Notes under the pieces: model-generated
Seen by the model: only the letters and a program-made list of their open reading frames with translations
Told to the model about the DNA's origin: nothing
Databases searched by the model: none
Assembly: GCF_000340215.1 (NCBI RefSeq)
Contig: NW_006921542.1
Location: forward strand, 1,392,267 to 1,456,266
Direction of reading: 5' to 3'
Source of the DNA: Pseudocercospora fijiensis CIRAD86
Lineage: Eukaryota; Ascomycota; Dothideomycetes; Mycosphaerellales; Mycosphaerellaceae
Length of the DNA: 64,000 nucleotides
Shown: positions 1 through 11,740 of the stretch, piece after piece
Layout of the letters: every line of letters begins with the position of its first letter
How positions within the stretch are numbered: position 1 is the stretch's first letter
Position numbers and translations under genes: made by a program

Positions 1-2
1 AC

Positions 3-602
3 ATTAGATCGAGAGATCGGTCGGACTTGGATTTGACGAACGACACCGTCGTTTCTAATGGGAGCCGCAGAAACAGCCGGAGAAGCAGCCGCAGAACCAG
101 GAGTCGCAGCCCTAGTCGCAGTCGCAGCCGCAGCATTGAAGGTGGCAGGCCACAGCCACCCCCTTTGGACGACTTTTCGTCGTTTCTTCAGAACCATCTC
201 GATGAGGAGGATGAGCCAAGGTCAGAGCCAGAGCCAGAGTCAGAGCCAGGGCCAGTGCCAGTGCTACCGCCTGTGCCAGCGCCAGCGCCAGCGCCAGCGC
301 CAGCGCCAGGACCAGGACCAGGACCAGAGCCAGAGCCAGAGCCAACGCCAGAGCCAACGCCCTCGCCGTCGCCATCGCTATCACCCCGCCCTCACCCTCG
401 CCCCCGCCCTCGCCCCGATCCCGAGAGAGATGCCGAGCGCCTCGCCGCAAGTTTAAACGCGGCAGTCCTAGCCGCAGAGAGAGTTTTCCTCGCAGCGCCA
501 CCAAACCAGCCAGATCTGGTTCTCGCTGCATTCGACGATCTGCAAAAAGCCCAAAGAAATCGCGACCTTTTCGCGCCCGCATTTCGAAGTGCTGTCTGGT
601 AA
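3..602 (+). CDS. Partial Arg/Ser-rich, Pro/Glu-repeat protein, truncated by window edge
   Basis: The frame is open from the left edge to a TAA at 600-602 and contains no ATG, so the start lies outside the window or in an upstream exon. The visible product of about 199 residues has an RS-rich stretch near its start (Ser-Arg and Arg-Arg pairs, as in splicing-factor tails), an acidic segment, long Pro-Ala, Pro-Gly and Pro-Glu dipeptide runs, an Arg-Pro run, and a helical Ala-rich C-terminus. The dipeptide runs come from a 6-bp-type repeat (ccagag, ccagcg) that is open in several frames and on the other strand, which weakens the call. No catalytic motif is visible. If real, it would be a disordered, possibly nuclear protein. 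An alternative is a non-coding minisatellite. Confidence 0.35.
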   Translation: MRSRDRSDLDLTNDTVVSNGSRRNSRRSSRRTRSRSPSRSRSRSIEGGRPQPPPLDDFSSFLQNHLDEEDEPRSEPEPESEPGPVPVLPPVPAPAPAPAPAPGPGPGPEPEPEPTPEPTPSPSPSLSPRPHPRPRPRPDPERDAERLAASLNAAVLAAERVFLAAPPNQPDLVLAAFDDLQKAQRNRDLFAPAFRSAVW

Positions 603-846
603 AGCAAAGCCTGTGGAGCAGAGCTTGCAAAGGTTGTGAGTAAACCGAGAAAAAAACTCTCACAGATGGTATAAAAACTGTATAAAAGCCAACCCTTGCT
701 GATGTGCTCGCACCTTGACGTGGTGCAAGGGCTTGAACTTCTCGGGAATCTGATTTTCTGGAAGGACTAAGACGAGCACCATTTTTACTCTGGCTATGGT
801 CGATTGCTTCATGTTCGAAATCTCCGATCAATCTGCTACACGCTTC

Positions 847-1400
847 ATGCTTGCTCCTCTCCTGGCTTGCTCCTCCCTGGGCCGCCTCCTCTCCTGCTGC
901 TGCTATCACTGCTGCTGCCATTGTTGCTGCTACACGTCTCTACGCTGGCACCTCTGGTCAAGGACGCTGTCATCCACTGTGCTTTGCACGCTCTCGACCG
1001 ATCTGCTGCATACTTCTTGCTTGCTCCTCTCCTGGCCTGCTCCTCTCCCGCTGCAGCAATCGCGGCTGCTACACGACCCTGTGCTGGCACTTCTGGTCAA
1101 GCACGCAGTCATCTCCTGTGTGCCTTCGAGGTTTTCAATCTGCAGCATGCTCCATCAAAGGCTTGCTTCTCTCCTGCTGCAGTCTTCGCTGCTACTACAC
1201 GTCACGCTGGTGGTCGCACTTCTGGTCGGAGAAGCTGTCATCTGCCATGCCTGGAACGCTTTGGATCTGCTGATGCTGCCGCCGCTGCTGCTGCAAGTCT
1301 CTGTGGGCTGGCACTCGTCGTCTCGTCAACGACACTGTTATCTGCTGTACCTGGAACCCTTTCGACCTGCTGCTTCTGCTTTCCAGTCAAGATTGCTGAC
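847..1400. repeat. Degenerate tandem repeat, units about 95-139 bp
   Basis: A block containing 'ggcacttctggtcaa' followed by 'gtcatc' recurs with starts near 947, 1,086, 1,215 and 1,310. Each copy is preceded by a C/T-rich 'gctcctctcctg' tract and CTG-type triplets. Copies are strongly diverged but CpA and TpG are kept, so this is not RIP-mutated. Two overlapping frames are open through it but look like repeat by-products. Confidence 0.6.
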
Positions 1401-1549
1401 TTACGGGACTGCTGCCGGTCGGACATGCATAGTGACGATATGGTGAAGTTGGTGGTCATCAACGAGGATTTCGACTTCATCCACCGCTGCTGTACTACGA
1501 AGACACGTTCTCATTTTGCATACTGGTAGTAGCAGCGAGATTTCGCTCG

Positions 1550-1760
1550 AACATGTCCGGGTGTTGGACAGATTTGATCCGAACTTGTCCACTTGCTGGA
1601 CATCTTCGACTTCAATCTCCCCGGGCAGGAATCAGATTCGACTGGAAGCTGTCCAGGTGCCGGACATGTTCGACCCGAACCTGTCCGGGTAGTAGACGGA
1701 TTCAAACTTGCCCAGGTGTCAAATTCGACCCGAACCTGTCGACCTGGCCGACACATTCGA
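1550..1760. repeat. Short degenerate satellite with 'gtccgg' and 'gattcga' words
   Basis: Imperfect copies of a unit of about 30-60 bp containing 'cggacatgttcgacccgaac' and 'ctgtcc' alternate through this stretch. Related units with RIP-type substitutions occur at about 7,415-7,620 and 43,560-43,690. No gene was recognised between 1,760 and 2,100. Confidence 0.5.
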
Positions 1761-2099
1761 CAAGTCCCCTGCTCTTTGAAAGATTGATTGAGGACTGGCC
1801 TTTCAGCTGTACAACCTCCAGCCTCCCCTCTGCTTCTTTCTGGTTCATGATGCCTGCTTCGGAGATGGTGCCGGTAAGCGATGGAACAAGGCTCGATACG
1901 AGCGCTGGGATCTCAACATGCTCTTTCGTCAAAGACAAGTTTTTGGGTCATACGTACCATCTCATTGGGAAATGGATTTGTGCAACCGCTTGCAGGCTGT
2001 CGAGAGTGATGACTGCTGCCGCCAATTCCAATGCCATGTTGGCGCGAACCAGTTTGGCACCTACAGTTGTTCGGTCATGGAGCGGCCTTCGAATGGTGA

Positions 2100-2370
2100 C
2101 CGCGGGGAGATCTGTTTCTGCGGCCCTTCATATACTGTGCGATACCGAACGGAACCAAAACGACCATTCCTGATCCCCATTGTGGGCTGCCTCCTGTCTC
2201 TGGAATGACGATCGTTGGTAGATCTGTGTCCGCGGCTCTTCAATCAATGCGCGACACCGGACAAACCCACAATCACAACACCTCACTCCTATCGTGAGTC
2301 GTCTCCTACTTCTGGAGTGACGACGTGAATCTGTGGCTACGGTTCTTCGATCAATGGGCAATGCTTCGTT
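2100..2370. repeat. Tandem repeat, three units of about 110 bp
   Basis: The word 'atctgtg(t)...cgg(c)tcttc(a)atcaatg' occurs with the shared 'atctg' at 2,110, 2,222 and 2,329 (spacings 112 and 107). Units are diverged by scattered changes, not RIP-type. The stretch 2,370-2,750 beyond it holds short open frames on both strands, none of which looks like a gene. Confidence 0.6.
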
Positions 2371-2753
2371 CTTCGGTCAATCATGGAAGGGTTCCAATCG
2401 ATACGTTTGAGGGCTTCCAGTGATCTCAGAGGCGTTCTCGCTGTGTTGGCTCACAGATCTGATGTCTGGGTGCATGAAGTTCTCTTCAATCTCGCAAGAG
2501 GGAGCTTCTCTAGTCATTCTGCATGCATTTTTGGTGGTTCTCTCGAGCGAAGAAGCTTGCTCCACCTCATGTTCTGTTTCATCAGGCAGGTCACAAGCTT
2601 CACAGCGATGCTCCATGCCTCAACCGCGGGCAGGCAAGAGATGATCAGTTGAATGAGAGGGCCGAAGGTGGCTCGAGAATGGAAGACCTGGACAACACCT
2701 CGACGAGAATGGGCATAGTCAACAGGAGTGGCTATGATTCGTAATGGGGATGA

Positions 2754-2953
2754 GCATGATCAGTGGGAGTGGCCATGATCAGTGGGAGTGGCCATGATCA
2801 GTGGGAGTGGCCATAATCAATAGGAATGAGCATGATCAGTGGGAGTGGCCATGATCAGTGGGAGTGGCCATGATCAATGGGAATGAGCATGATCAGTGGG
2901 AGTGGCCATGATCAGTGGGGATGAGCATGATCAGTGGGAGTGGCCATGATCAG
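2754..2953. repeat. 19-bp minisatellite (catgatcagtgggagtggc)
   Basis: About ten head-to-tail copies of a 19-bp unit are present, with minor variants ('ggaatgagcatgatca' and 'ccataatcaa'). The copies are very similar and retain CA and TG, so this array is young or lies outside the RIP-mutated zone. 2,954-3,519 holds no recognised gene and is the upstream region of the gene at 3,520. Confidence 0.85.
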
Positions 2954-3519
2954 AGGAGGCGTCGCTTGCCGGGATTGCGGTCCGAAAATCCGACAGCCCG
3001 ACTCCAATGAGGTTGCGTCACCCAGCGAATGCCGATGCTAATGCCTCAGCCGGTCGAGAAGGTTCACACATCTCTTAAAGACTCCGCCTGTCTTGAGATC
3101 TCAACAACTTCCCATTCGTCATCACGGCTGCCGAGGTCAATCAATCAATGCTCGGCCGGACTGGACCTACTTACGCGAATCTACACTGACATGGACTTTG
3201 CTTGACGCCCGCCGGGTGACTGCGCGCGCGAGGAAGGAAGCATTTGGTATGGCACCGGCTTCAAGGATCGACCTTCACCTTCCGCGGAAATGGTATGCTT
3301 GATACAATGACCTCCTACAGGAACCTCGGTACCAAGCACTTCCTCCTCCCTCCAGAAACACTTCAGACGCCGGTCGCAACCCGGCATACTTCTCGTCCGC
3401 AACCGGACCGCAGCACCGCACTCAAATCATCCGATGCCAGCTTGACAGTCTGCACACATAAATCCCCTGCAACCACTCGAAAAGCCACACGAGAATCGAC
3501 GTGCGCCAAACGAACAGCC

Positions 3520-4068
3520 ATGGCCGATGCGAACTTCTCCCGATACGCACAGCGCGCAAACGACAGCGCCTTCCTCATCGCCATCAGGGCTCTTCGGAGA
3601 GAAATGGCGGCGTACGAAGAACAGCATCCACCGGCAATGAACGAGGAGCGAAAGAAAGCTGTAGCCGCAGAGACAACCGCCTTCCTTGGCGAGTTCGAGG
3701 CGTCTCTTATGCAACTTCAACGTCGGGAGATAAGCGAGGGTGGGCATGATTTGAAAGGTCTCAAGCGAGAAGAGTTTGGTGGAGAAGAACAGGCGACCAT
3801 AGCAAGGAGAAGTAGGGAGAAGAAGAGTAAGGATCTTGTAAAGGGTCACAAGCGAGACGAGTTCTGCGGCGAAGACCCGGCGGCAGTGGGAAGAAGGAAC
3901 AGGGAGAAGAAGAGTATGGATGTTGTGAAAGGTCACAAGCGGCATGAGTGTGATGGTGAAGAGCAAGCGACTGTGGGAAGAGGCAGCAGAGAGAAGAGCA
4001 TGGGTGCTGCTACCTGTGCAGAGGTGCGGAAGGGAGAAAAGAGCGTACGCATTGAGAAGGAGAGCTAG
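3520..4068 (+). CDS. Small charged protein with three 29-residue tandem repeats, unknown function
   Basis: This frame encodes 182 residues from an ATG in a good eukaryotic context (acagccATGGCC) to a TAG. The N-terminal 70 residues are predicted helical and end at about 'FLGEFEASLMQLQRRE'. The rest is three consecutive repeats of 29 residues (87 bp), each starting KG(L/H)KR(E/D/H)E, then (G/C/D)GE(E/D), then GR.SREK, strongly basic and acidic by turns. No signal peptide, membrane segment or known domain is visible. The frame is open further upstream to about 3,244, but only from non-ATG codons. Repeat units differ at the protein level but keep frame, which favours real coding. Function unknown; a rapidly evolving orphan gene is possible. 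Confidence 0.5.
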   Translation: MADANFSRYAQRANDSAFLIAIRALRREMAAYEEQHPPAMNEERKKAVAAETTAFLGEFEASLMQLQRREISEGGHDLKGLKREEFGGEEQATIARRSREKKSKDLVKGHKRDEFCGEDPAAVGRRNREKKSMDVVKGHKRHECDGEEQATVGRGSREKSMGAATCAEVRKGEKSVRIEKES

Positions 4069-4880
4069 GTGGGAGCTGGCACCAGCGCCGCTCAGGCCGT
4101 TGAGCGCGCTCCAGCTTGCGCTTGGTCTTGTTGCTGACCATGTCGGCGGCGCGGTGCGGTCTTGATGGGATTTGGGTGCGATACATCTTCCGGGCCGACA
4201 TGGCGCTATGTCCTGTTGGGAGGCGAGTGGCCAGTGAGGATCGATGATAAGGGCAATGGGGCGCTTCGGCTTGGTATGGCAGCGCTTGATGTGATGGGTG
4301 TGGCAGCGCTTGGTGCGGTGTTGGATGTATTGGATGTGGACGGCGGGTCGGAGATGCTTGTTGCTCGACACGCCCAGCGATGTATCAGGTACTGGTGGCA
4401 TACGAGAATACAAAGAGGCTCGAGGGTGCTTCAGGCAATGTTCTCAGATGTGCCGTGAGGTTGAGGGCCGGAACCAGTTTCATGTCTCCTTGTGCTCAGC
4501 TGCCTATGGTGTCCGGACATGCCTCGCCTCGCATGACACCCAAGGAGCCGGGAGATTTGGTTTCGTACACATTCCAATACGAAGATGCTTTCAAAGGTCT
4601 ACTGGGAAATGTATCTCGATCACAATCCTACCTGCTCACAGTCTGAAGCCCTTGGTATTCACTCATGTGCATGGGTCAATGTCTTTCCCGGTACTTGGAA
4701 CTGTCAGTGTCTCTTGTAGGCCAGATTGATCAATAGGCAGCCCTCGATCGAACTCAAGCGTTCCACTGATCAACAAACAGGTTATAGGCTCTTGCGCTCT
4801 TGTGGACAGAAGGTTCGAGGAAGTCTTTCGCTGCTCTGCCGATGGTGATCATTGCAGGTATTCGCTCCGTGGCTGCAGTC
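4069..4880. other. No recognisable gene
   Basis: Unmutated sequence with short overlapping frames. Around 4,261-4,345 a short degenerate repeat of 'ggcagcgcttggtg' and 'ttggatgtattggatg' is present. Nothing here supports a gene call. Confidence 0.5.
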
Positions 4881-4884
4881 TCGG

Positions 4885-6060
4885 ATACTTGAACCCGGCC
4901 CACTCCCTAAAGGAACTCGGCTGTGTGACTGATTACCGACGTGCCTGCTTGTTATATTTTATCCGCCTTATCGAACCCATCTCTCGGATACTTAGATATT
5001 CCTCACTCCCTAAAATAACTCGGCAGTCGGACTAATTACTAACGTGCCTACTTGTTACTATCTTTTATTCTCCTTATCGGACCTATCGAAGCACTTACTA
5101 CTAATTAATAATACTCCCTCGCAAAGTACACTTTCTATTAAGGTATCGGAATACAAGAACTTTTTATTATCTAAGCTTATTATATCTTCGACCTGCCTAT
5201 TACTCTTAGGACAAATACTAAGCTATTTAATAAACCCCTACTTTCCTAAATAGCTAGGTAGACGGACTAGTTACCGGTTTACCTACTTAGTACTATCCTA
5301 CCTATTAAAGGGGTTTGCTTATAATAAACAACGCTCGCTCGTAAGGCAAACTTTCTATCTATTAACTAGAATATAAAAGTTTCCTATTATCGTATATCCT
5401 ACCTTCGGTCTACCTCTTAGAGACTAGGATAGATACCGAGCTATTTAATAAACCCTTACTCCCTAAAATACCTAGTAGGCTTTAGGACTAATTACGGAGA
5501 TCTATTCCTACTTACTATTATTTCTCGGTATAGAATCCGTTTAATCCGAGAGTTTTAGGAGTATTAATACCCGCTCGTACGTTAGTATAAAGTGTAATTT
5601 TAATTAGTATAAAGTATCTTTTCTATTAAGGGGAATACGAAAATCTTTTATTATCTAAACTTAGTATACGATTAATCTGCCTGCCTCTATAGGGCCTATT
5701 ATCTACTAATATATTATAGAGGACGATATTCCTAAATATCTAGGTAGTTATATTAATTGCTAACTAAACGCTCCTACTTACTACCGTCTTCTATTCTTAA
5801 ATCTAGGGGCTTTAGTAATTAACAATACCCGGTTATACTTTAGTATAAAGTATTCGTTCGATCGCTATAAAGTATACATTCTATTAAGCGGAATTCTAGT
5901 ATCTCCTATTATCCGAGCTTATTATAAGCCTCCTACCTACCTACCTCTACTAGGTTAACCTATAAGCTACTTAATAAAAGGATACTCCCTAATAACTAGA
6001 GCTCTATACTAACTACCGACCCGATATTGCTACTTATTGCCTTAATTTATTATTAAATCG
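4885..6060. repeat. Degenerate tandem array crossing the left RIP boundary
   Basis: A unit marked by 'actccctaaa', then 'ggactaattac' and 'cctacttgtta', recurs near 4,903, 5,011, 5,240, 5,457, 5,716 and 5,985 (spacings about 108-270). The first copy keeps 'ctgtgtgactgattaccgac' with TG and CA intact. The second is intermediate, and later copies have lost nearly all CpA and TpG. The RIP-mutated zone therefore begins inside this array, near 4,960. Confidence 0.55.
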
Positions 6061-6336
6061 TATATAACTATCCTACTAAGTAATAATACCTACCTATAGT
6101 TTAGTAGAAAGAAAACTTTCTTTCTACTAAATAATATATAACTATTTCCTATCGGACCTTATATATCTACGCTACCTCTATCGGAATAACTACTAAGCTT
6201 CTTAGTAAAACGACCGCGAATATAATAGCCTCTAGTATACCTTAATAGCTATATCTAGTAATACTAAGCCCTACTATATAGGAATAGAAATATACGTAAG
6301 GTAAGGTAGGGTATAATTTAGATAAAGTTAGTTCAG

Positions 6337-7015
6337 ATAGTACTAGGAACTATATAGAATACTACTTAAATTCTACTTAGTCCTCTTAGGCTAATACTAT
6401 TAACTTACCTAAACCTAATCGAAATCCTACCTCGCGATTATACTAAAAATCCCTCTATTAGAGGCTTTTTAGTTCCTATTCAATCCTTATAAGCTATTAC
6501 GTAGACTAATTTTAGACCGATTCTAATCTAATTCTAAGCCTATTCTAAACTTAATAACAATCCTATATCGTAATAGTACTAGGGACTCTATCGAAGGCTT
6601 CTTAACTTTCGCTAAATATTTCTAAGCTAATTTATAAACCTATACTAAACTTACTTTGTCTATATTCTAATACCTACTATACGATAGTACTAGGAAATAT
6701 AGGTTAGGCTTCTTACCTTCTACTTAAGCCTACTAGGCCTATTTAAATACTACTAGCTTACTTAAACCTAATTTAGATCCTACTTCGTAATAATACGAGA
6801 AACTCTATAGAATACTACTTAGGTCTCTTGAGCTGTTGCCTAGCCCTATTCTAATCCTATTCTAATGCATTTTTTAAGATAGTATAAAGAACTCTCTCTA
6901 ATAGAGGCTTCTTAAGTTCTACTTAATCCTAGCGACCTAATAAGTCTACTATTATCTAACTCCTATTTTGTAATTATAGTAGGATAAGAACTTTACTAAA
7001 AACTTCTTAATTCCT
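6337..7015. repeat. RIP-mutated tandem repeat, units about 90-136 bp
   Basis: The marker 'atagtactagga' followed by 'actctatagaa' and 'ggcttcttaa' recurs near 6,337, 6,437, 6,573, 6,684, 6,790, 6,879 and 6,972. Units are diverged largely by transitions. The repeat family was not recognised elsewhere. Confidence 0.55.
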
Positions 7016-9540
7016 AAGCTTAGAGGTCGGCTTCGTATATAAGGAGTACTAATTAGGGATGCTTTATAAAGTACCTCCTTTAGCGCTTAATACGGCTACT
7101 ACCGAAAGCGAGATTTAAATATCTCCTCCCGCTACTCGTACTAACCCCCTCGTAGTAAGGTTCTTTATACTTTATTAGTAGTAGTATCTAAGCCGTTCGT
7201 TTAGTAAACGTTCGTAGCTAAGGCAATCCCTTTATCGTATTAGTAGGTTATATAGCTAAGTATCTTATCGTAGTCTAAATATTTATAAGCAATCGGCGTA
7301 ATAAATAACGAGGAGATTCTTAAGCGTATCTATAGTTATAAGTACTATTACTATAAGCTTCCTAGAGTACGTAGAAGAGGAAAGAGCTAGTCTTTAGTAG
7401 ATATCGTAATTACTATACGGATTCGAGTCGGGTCTGTCTAGTTTTTAGACGGATTCGAGAAAAATTTGTCTAGGATATAGTCGAGTTTCCTCTAAGGCTT
7501 ATGAGACAAGTATTATCCTCTATATATTTTATTAATTTCTAAGCAGACTTAGACTAGATCTAGCTACTACGTAGACGGATTCGGGAAATATCTATATAGT
7601 ATATAGTTAAGCTTCCTCTAAATCTAACGAGAAAAGTATTATCTAAATATTATCTCGCCTACTTATAATAATAAATATATACTTGCCTTTATTCGTCGTT
7701 ATCTTTTAGTAATAGCTCGCTACGGTTCTTTCTATATTATATCGTAGATCTTATAGCCGCTAGGTATTAAGTAATACTAAGGGTATTTACTTTAGTAGAG
7801 AGATCTTAGGAGTTAGTAGACCGTAGCTACTTAGGCCTACCTACTTTTAGTTTTAAATATAGTTATATCCTTAAAAGATTACTCTTATTATACTAATAGA
7901 GTCGCTTCGCTATTTAGTACTTATATCGGGTCTTCTTATTTTATCGATAGGTAGTCTAGTACCTTTTCTATAATCCTATATAAAATAAGTCTATCTAATC
8001 GTAGGGATAAGGTTTATCGAACTAATAGTAATAGATGTTTCTATATTTAATAGTTAACCCTTAGAAGATTCGAGTAGGAGATTAGATCTATAGGGATTCT
8101 CTAAACTTACGAAGGAAGGATTAGATTAGATAAGTAGGTTATTATAAGGGTATAGGGTTTACTAGGAAGAGGAATAGGTTACTTAGCCTAAAATATATAG
8201 ATAGAAGTTAAATACTACGTCTCTATCGATATAGACTAGATATTCGAGTCCTTCTACGAAGGCTACCGTAATTATAGCTATAGAAGATAGTAAGGGAAAT
8301 CTAGAGCGACTTACTATTAGTAGGAGAGTAGAGGGATAAGGTAGTATATAAAGCTAGAGAAGGGGTTATCTCGGGTTATTTATCGTCGAGGTTTAAGGCG
8401 TTTATAATTAGAATACTTAGTAGAAGCGAAAGTCTCGTAGATAGGAGTATAATAAGCTACTACCTTAGGATATTATCTTTCGGACTTCCTATAAAATAAG
8501 CCCGATAAGAGTAGGGTTATCTAACCGTAGGTAAAACGTTTGTCGATCTAATATCGTATATAAAGTTCGCTATATTAGGGTAGATAATAAAATTCAAATC
8601 TTACTAGGTTGTCTAGCCTTGTTTCCTCCTTCCCTCGTCCTATAAATAACTTTCTTATATCCGCCGGGCAATATACATTAATAACGGGTATCTCGTTACT
8701 CCCTATTTATAATTAGTACTATATAAATCTTATTTAGTAGTAGCGTTATTAAAGTATATATTATTTATAATAAGCGATAATATATCTCCCCTATCTATTT
8801 TCGGTTTAAATCTTTTTTTAAAACTATACTATAGTCTTCTAGACGTAGCCTAAGTTTAACTTCTACTAGTAAGAAACCCGCCTTGTCGATAAACTTATAG
8901 TTATAGTAGACACGTATAATGCCTTATTAACCTAGCTATTAGGATTTTCAAACGGGTAGCTATTCTTATCGATTAAGTACCCTCTATCTATATACTCGAA
9001 GACACTCGTAATCGTATCTCTAATAGCTAGGTTTAGACTCCGAGAAGCTCGTAATAATTTATCTACGCGTATAATAGTAGTCTACCGAGATCGATATATA
9101 TAGTCGGAATACGGAGAGCTACTAATATTACATTAATATATCTATATATCCCTCCTAAAGAAACGCTCCGAGGCTATAGTTGTCTAAGTACGCTAGAGTA
9201 TATAAAATATTCTATAGAGTTTCGAGTATACTTAAGAACGCTTAACTATTAATACTACCTTCGCCTACCTTCTCTAAGGCCTATTCTCTATTAAGTCTAT
9301 TCGTATCGACATCCTCGACTACCTTAGCTACTCTTAGCCTTATATTAATAAAAGTAAGAGACGCTTAATTAGAGTAAGGTAAACCTCCCTATCTTAACGG
9401 AGGATTAAGGCAGATTATAGCCTTAGCGGGGCCTATAATACTCTTTTTTCTAGTCGTTCTTAGTAGTAAATAAATACATCGAGTATAAAGTATAATTTTA
9501 AGTATAGCGAAATCGGTTCCTTAATTACGGTACGAGGGGC
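7016..9540. other. RIP-mutated DNA, content unidentified
   Basis: No transposon domain could be read in the frames I inspected. At 7,415-7,620 there are mutated copies of the 'acggattcga' satellite also seen unmutated at 1,550-1,760. The rest looks like degenerate repeats with saturated stops. Confidence 0.4.
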
Positions 9541-9544
9541 CTTC

Positions 9545-9880
9545 TAGTAATATTAGGGAGATTGCTCCCGAAGGAAACTAGTAATAGCCTGTTCCTAAAG
9601 CTAGCGATAATAGTATTAGCGAGCCTTCTAGTAGTCTTAGGGAGATTTCTCCCGAAGAAAACTAATAAGGGCCTCCTTATAAAGCTAGCAAGAATAAAAA
9701 TAGGGAGTAGTAATATTAGGGAGATTTCTCCGGAGAAGATAAGTAAGAGCCTATTCCTAGAGCTAGTAAGAATTAAAATTAGCGATCCTTCTTTTAATAT
9801 TAGGGAGGTTAGTTTAAATAAAAAGGAGGAAGAGCCTATACTAAAAGCTAGGAGAGTAGAAATAGTAAGCCTATTCCCGA
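9545..9880. repeat. Tandem repeat, four units of about 79-84 bp
   Basis: The word 'attagggagatttctccc' is at the core of four consecutive units, with the shared 'gggag' at 9,556, 9,640, 9,719 and 9,803. Each unit carries 'cctattcctaaagctagc' downstream. An open frame of about 120 codons runs across, but the 79-bp spacing changes frame between units, so it is not a protein-level repeat. Confidence 0.6.
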
Positions 9881-9930
9881 AGATATCGAGGAGAATAATA
9901 GGGTATAGGGCTCTTCCTACTAGGGAATAG

Positions 9931-11430
9931 GTATCCGATATAAGGAGTCTATTACTAGTGCTCGTAAAGAGGGAAATATACCCCGAGGGAAAGACGAAGC
10001 TAGGGTACTAAAAGATACTATAGAGATAGACGAGGATAATAGAGACGATAATTGCAAGTTACTAAGAAAAAGCCCTAAGAGGTTGCCTATTATAGAAAGT
10101 AGAAACCGATTCGCATTCCCTATCTAGATATAACGCTAAGATCTTCGGATATATTCGAAGATATCGATAGAGCTAGCCTACTCGGTAATACTATCTAAAT
10201 CTATCTCTAACTCCCTACGAAGGTAAGCGTATTATTATACGCGAGTATAAACTAATCTTCGAGATTGCTATAAAAGGTAAGTCCTCTACTAGCGTAGTAC
10301 TAGCGTAGTACTATTCTCCTCTAGGTCTTTCTATTAGACCTCTTTTAGTAAAGAGTCGAGTATACCTTTACGCTATAAATCTACGAAACAATAGGCTCTC
10401 TTAGTAACTACCTTAGTTATATACGAGATCGTTAGTCCGGTTACTCGATTAAAAAGCGAGTATTAATCCTTAGACTAGTTTATAGTACTAGGAAATACTA
10501 AAGGCAATATTTAAAGAAAGGTAAGCTTTCGCCGGTATAGAGATTAAGTAAGTCGGCCTTATACGTACCTAATCTTAGTACGGATAGGTACTGTTCTAAC
10601 GATGTCCTTATATTAAAAGTAATCTTATATCTTATATATAGTCTACGTTACGATATCCTAGTACCGATTGCTAATAAATTACTTATAAACTTGCTCTTCT
10701 TCGGTAGTGTTCGTCTCTTAGACTTGTAAATAGTATTAATATTAATAGATGCGCCTCCTTATAATATACTTTCACTTTATTCTCTTAGTCCTATACTTCT
10801 TCCGCCGCTCTATTAGATAACTCTCTCTCTTCCTAGCCTTCTTCCTTGCCTTCTACTCGAAGCCTGCCTTTTACTTACTCTTACTAGTGCTTTCCTAAGT
10901 AAGTTTAACCCCTACTCGCTCTTATCTCGATTAGCCTCGTACTCGGTAAAGCTAATACCCCGTATCTTATCTAGCGGAGATACCTATACTAGCTCTTAGT
11001 TTCTCGTAGTAAGTAAGGAGTCCTCTAGATACGTATCCTACTTAGATTTAAGGTAATTGTCGTACTCTATAATCGACTCTCTTACTTCCGGTTATTGCGG
11101 TAACTCTTACTAGAAACCTAATACTCTTCTTCCTAGCTACTTCTTTAACTTAGATCTAGCTATTCTATAACCGTATTAGCTTATAGATAGTCTAGGAATA
11201 TCTCTGCCTTACGCTTTATCGTATATTGCCTAATACAATATTAATCCGCTTTATGCCTTCGTATTCGAAGCCGTTGCCTATAAACTATTATAATAAAAAG
11301 CCGTACGGCTCTAAGGGAGTAAAGAAGCAGATTAGGTATTCGTCCCGGCTAGGTTCTTTAGTAAGAAGGCTATACCTACCGTATATATTATATTATACGA
11401 CAAAGTTATATAAGCTACTTCTAACTTAGG
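9931..11430. other. RIP-mutated DNA, content unidentified
   Basis: Saturated with TAG and TAA in all frames. A pyrimidine-rich stretch (about 10,790-11,120) looks like the antisense of a mutated low-complexity coding region, but no family could be assigned. Confidence 0.35.
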
Positions 11431-11437
11431 ATTAGGA

Positions 11438-11740
11438 GCGGCGTCGCTTTTGACAACATTTTTTTTTCTAGTTTTTAACGAATTCTTTCTTTGGTTTCAG
11501 AATTGTCAAATACTACAGTTATATAGAAATCTTTCGTTAAACCTATAAATCCCTATAAGCGGCGTCGCTTTTTACAATACATTGCGTGCCTTAAATGCGT
11601 TTGTTGCCTCCGCCTCTTCTCCTATACTATAGTTATATAGAACTCTTTCGTTAAACCTATAAATCCCTATAAGCGGCGTCGCTTTTTATAATACATCGCG
11701 TGCCTTAAATGCGTTTGTTGCCTCCGGCTCTTCTCCTGCC
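11438..11740. repeat. 114-bp tandem repeat beside the Helitron
   Basis: 'gcggcgtcgctttt' occurs at 11,438, 11,559 and 11,673. The full unit from 'cta(c/t)agttatatag' (11,513 and 11,627) repeats with period 114 bp and very few differences. One difference is C versus T before A, a RIP-type change, and TG/CA are otherwise relatively well kept, so the duplication is recent compared with the surroundings. Confidence 0.75.

Noticed and set aside
112..921. Minus-strand frame of 269 codons rich in Leu-Ala
   Set aside because: It is the antisense of the Pro/Glu and Pro/Ala repeat. The composition comes from the simple repeat and no independent domain is present.
796..1529. Overlapping plus-strand frames of 216 and 241 codons
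   Set aside because: They run through a degenerate tandem repeat in several frames at once and consist of Leu/Cys/Ser-rich sequence without a domain.
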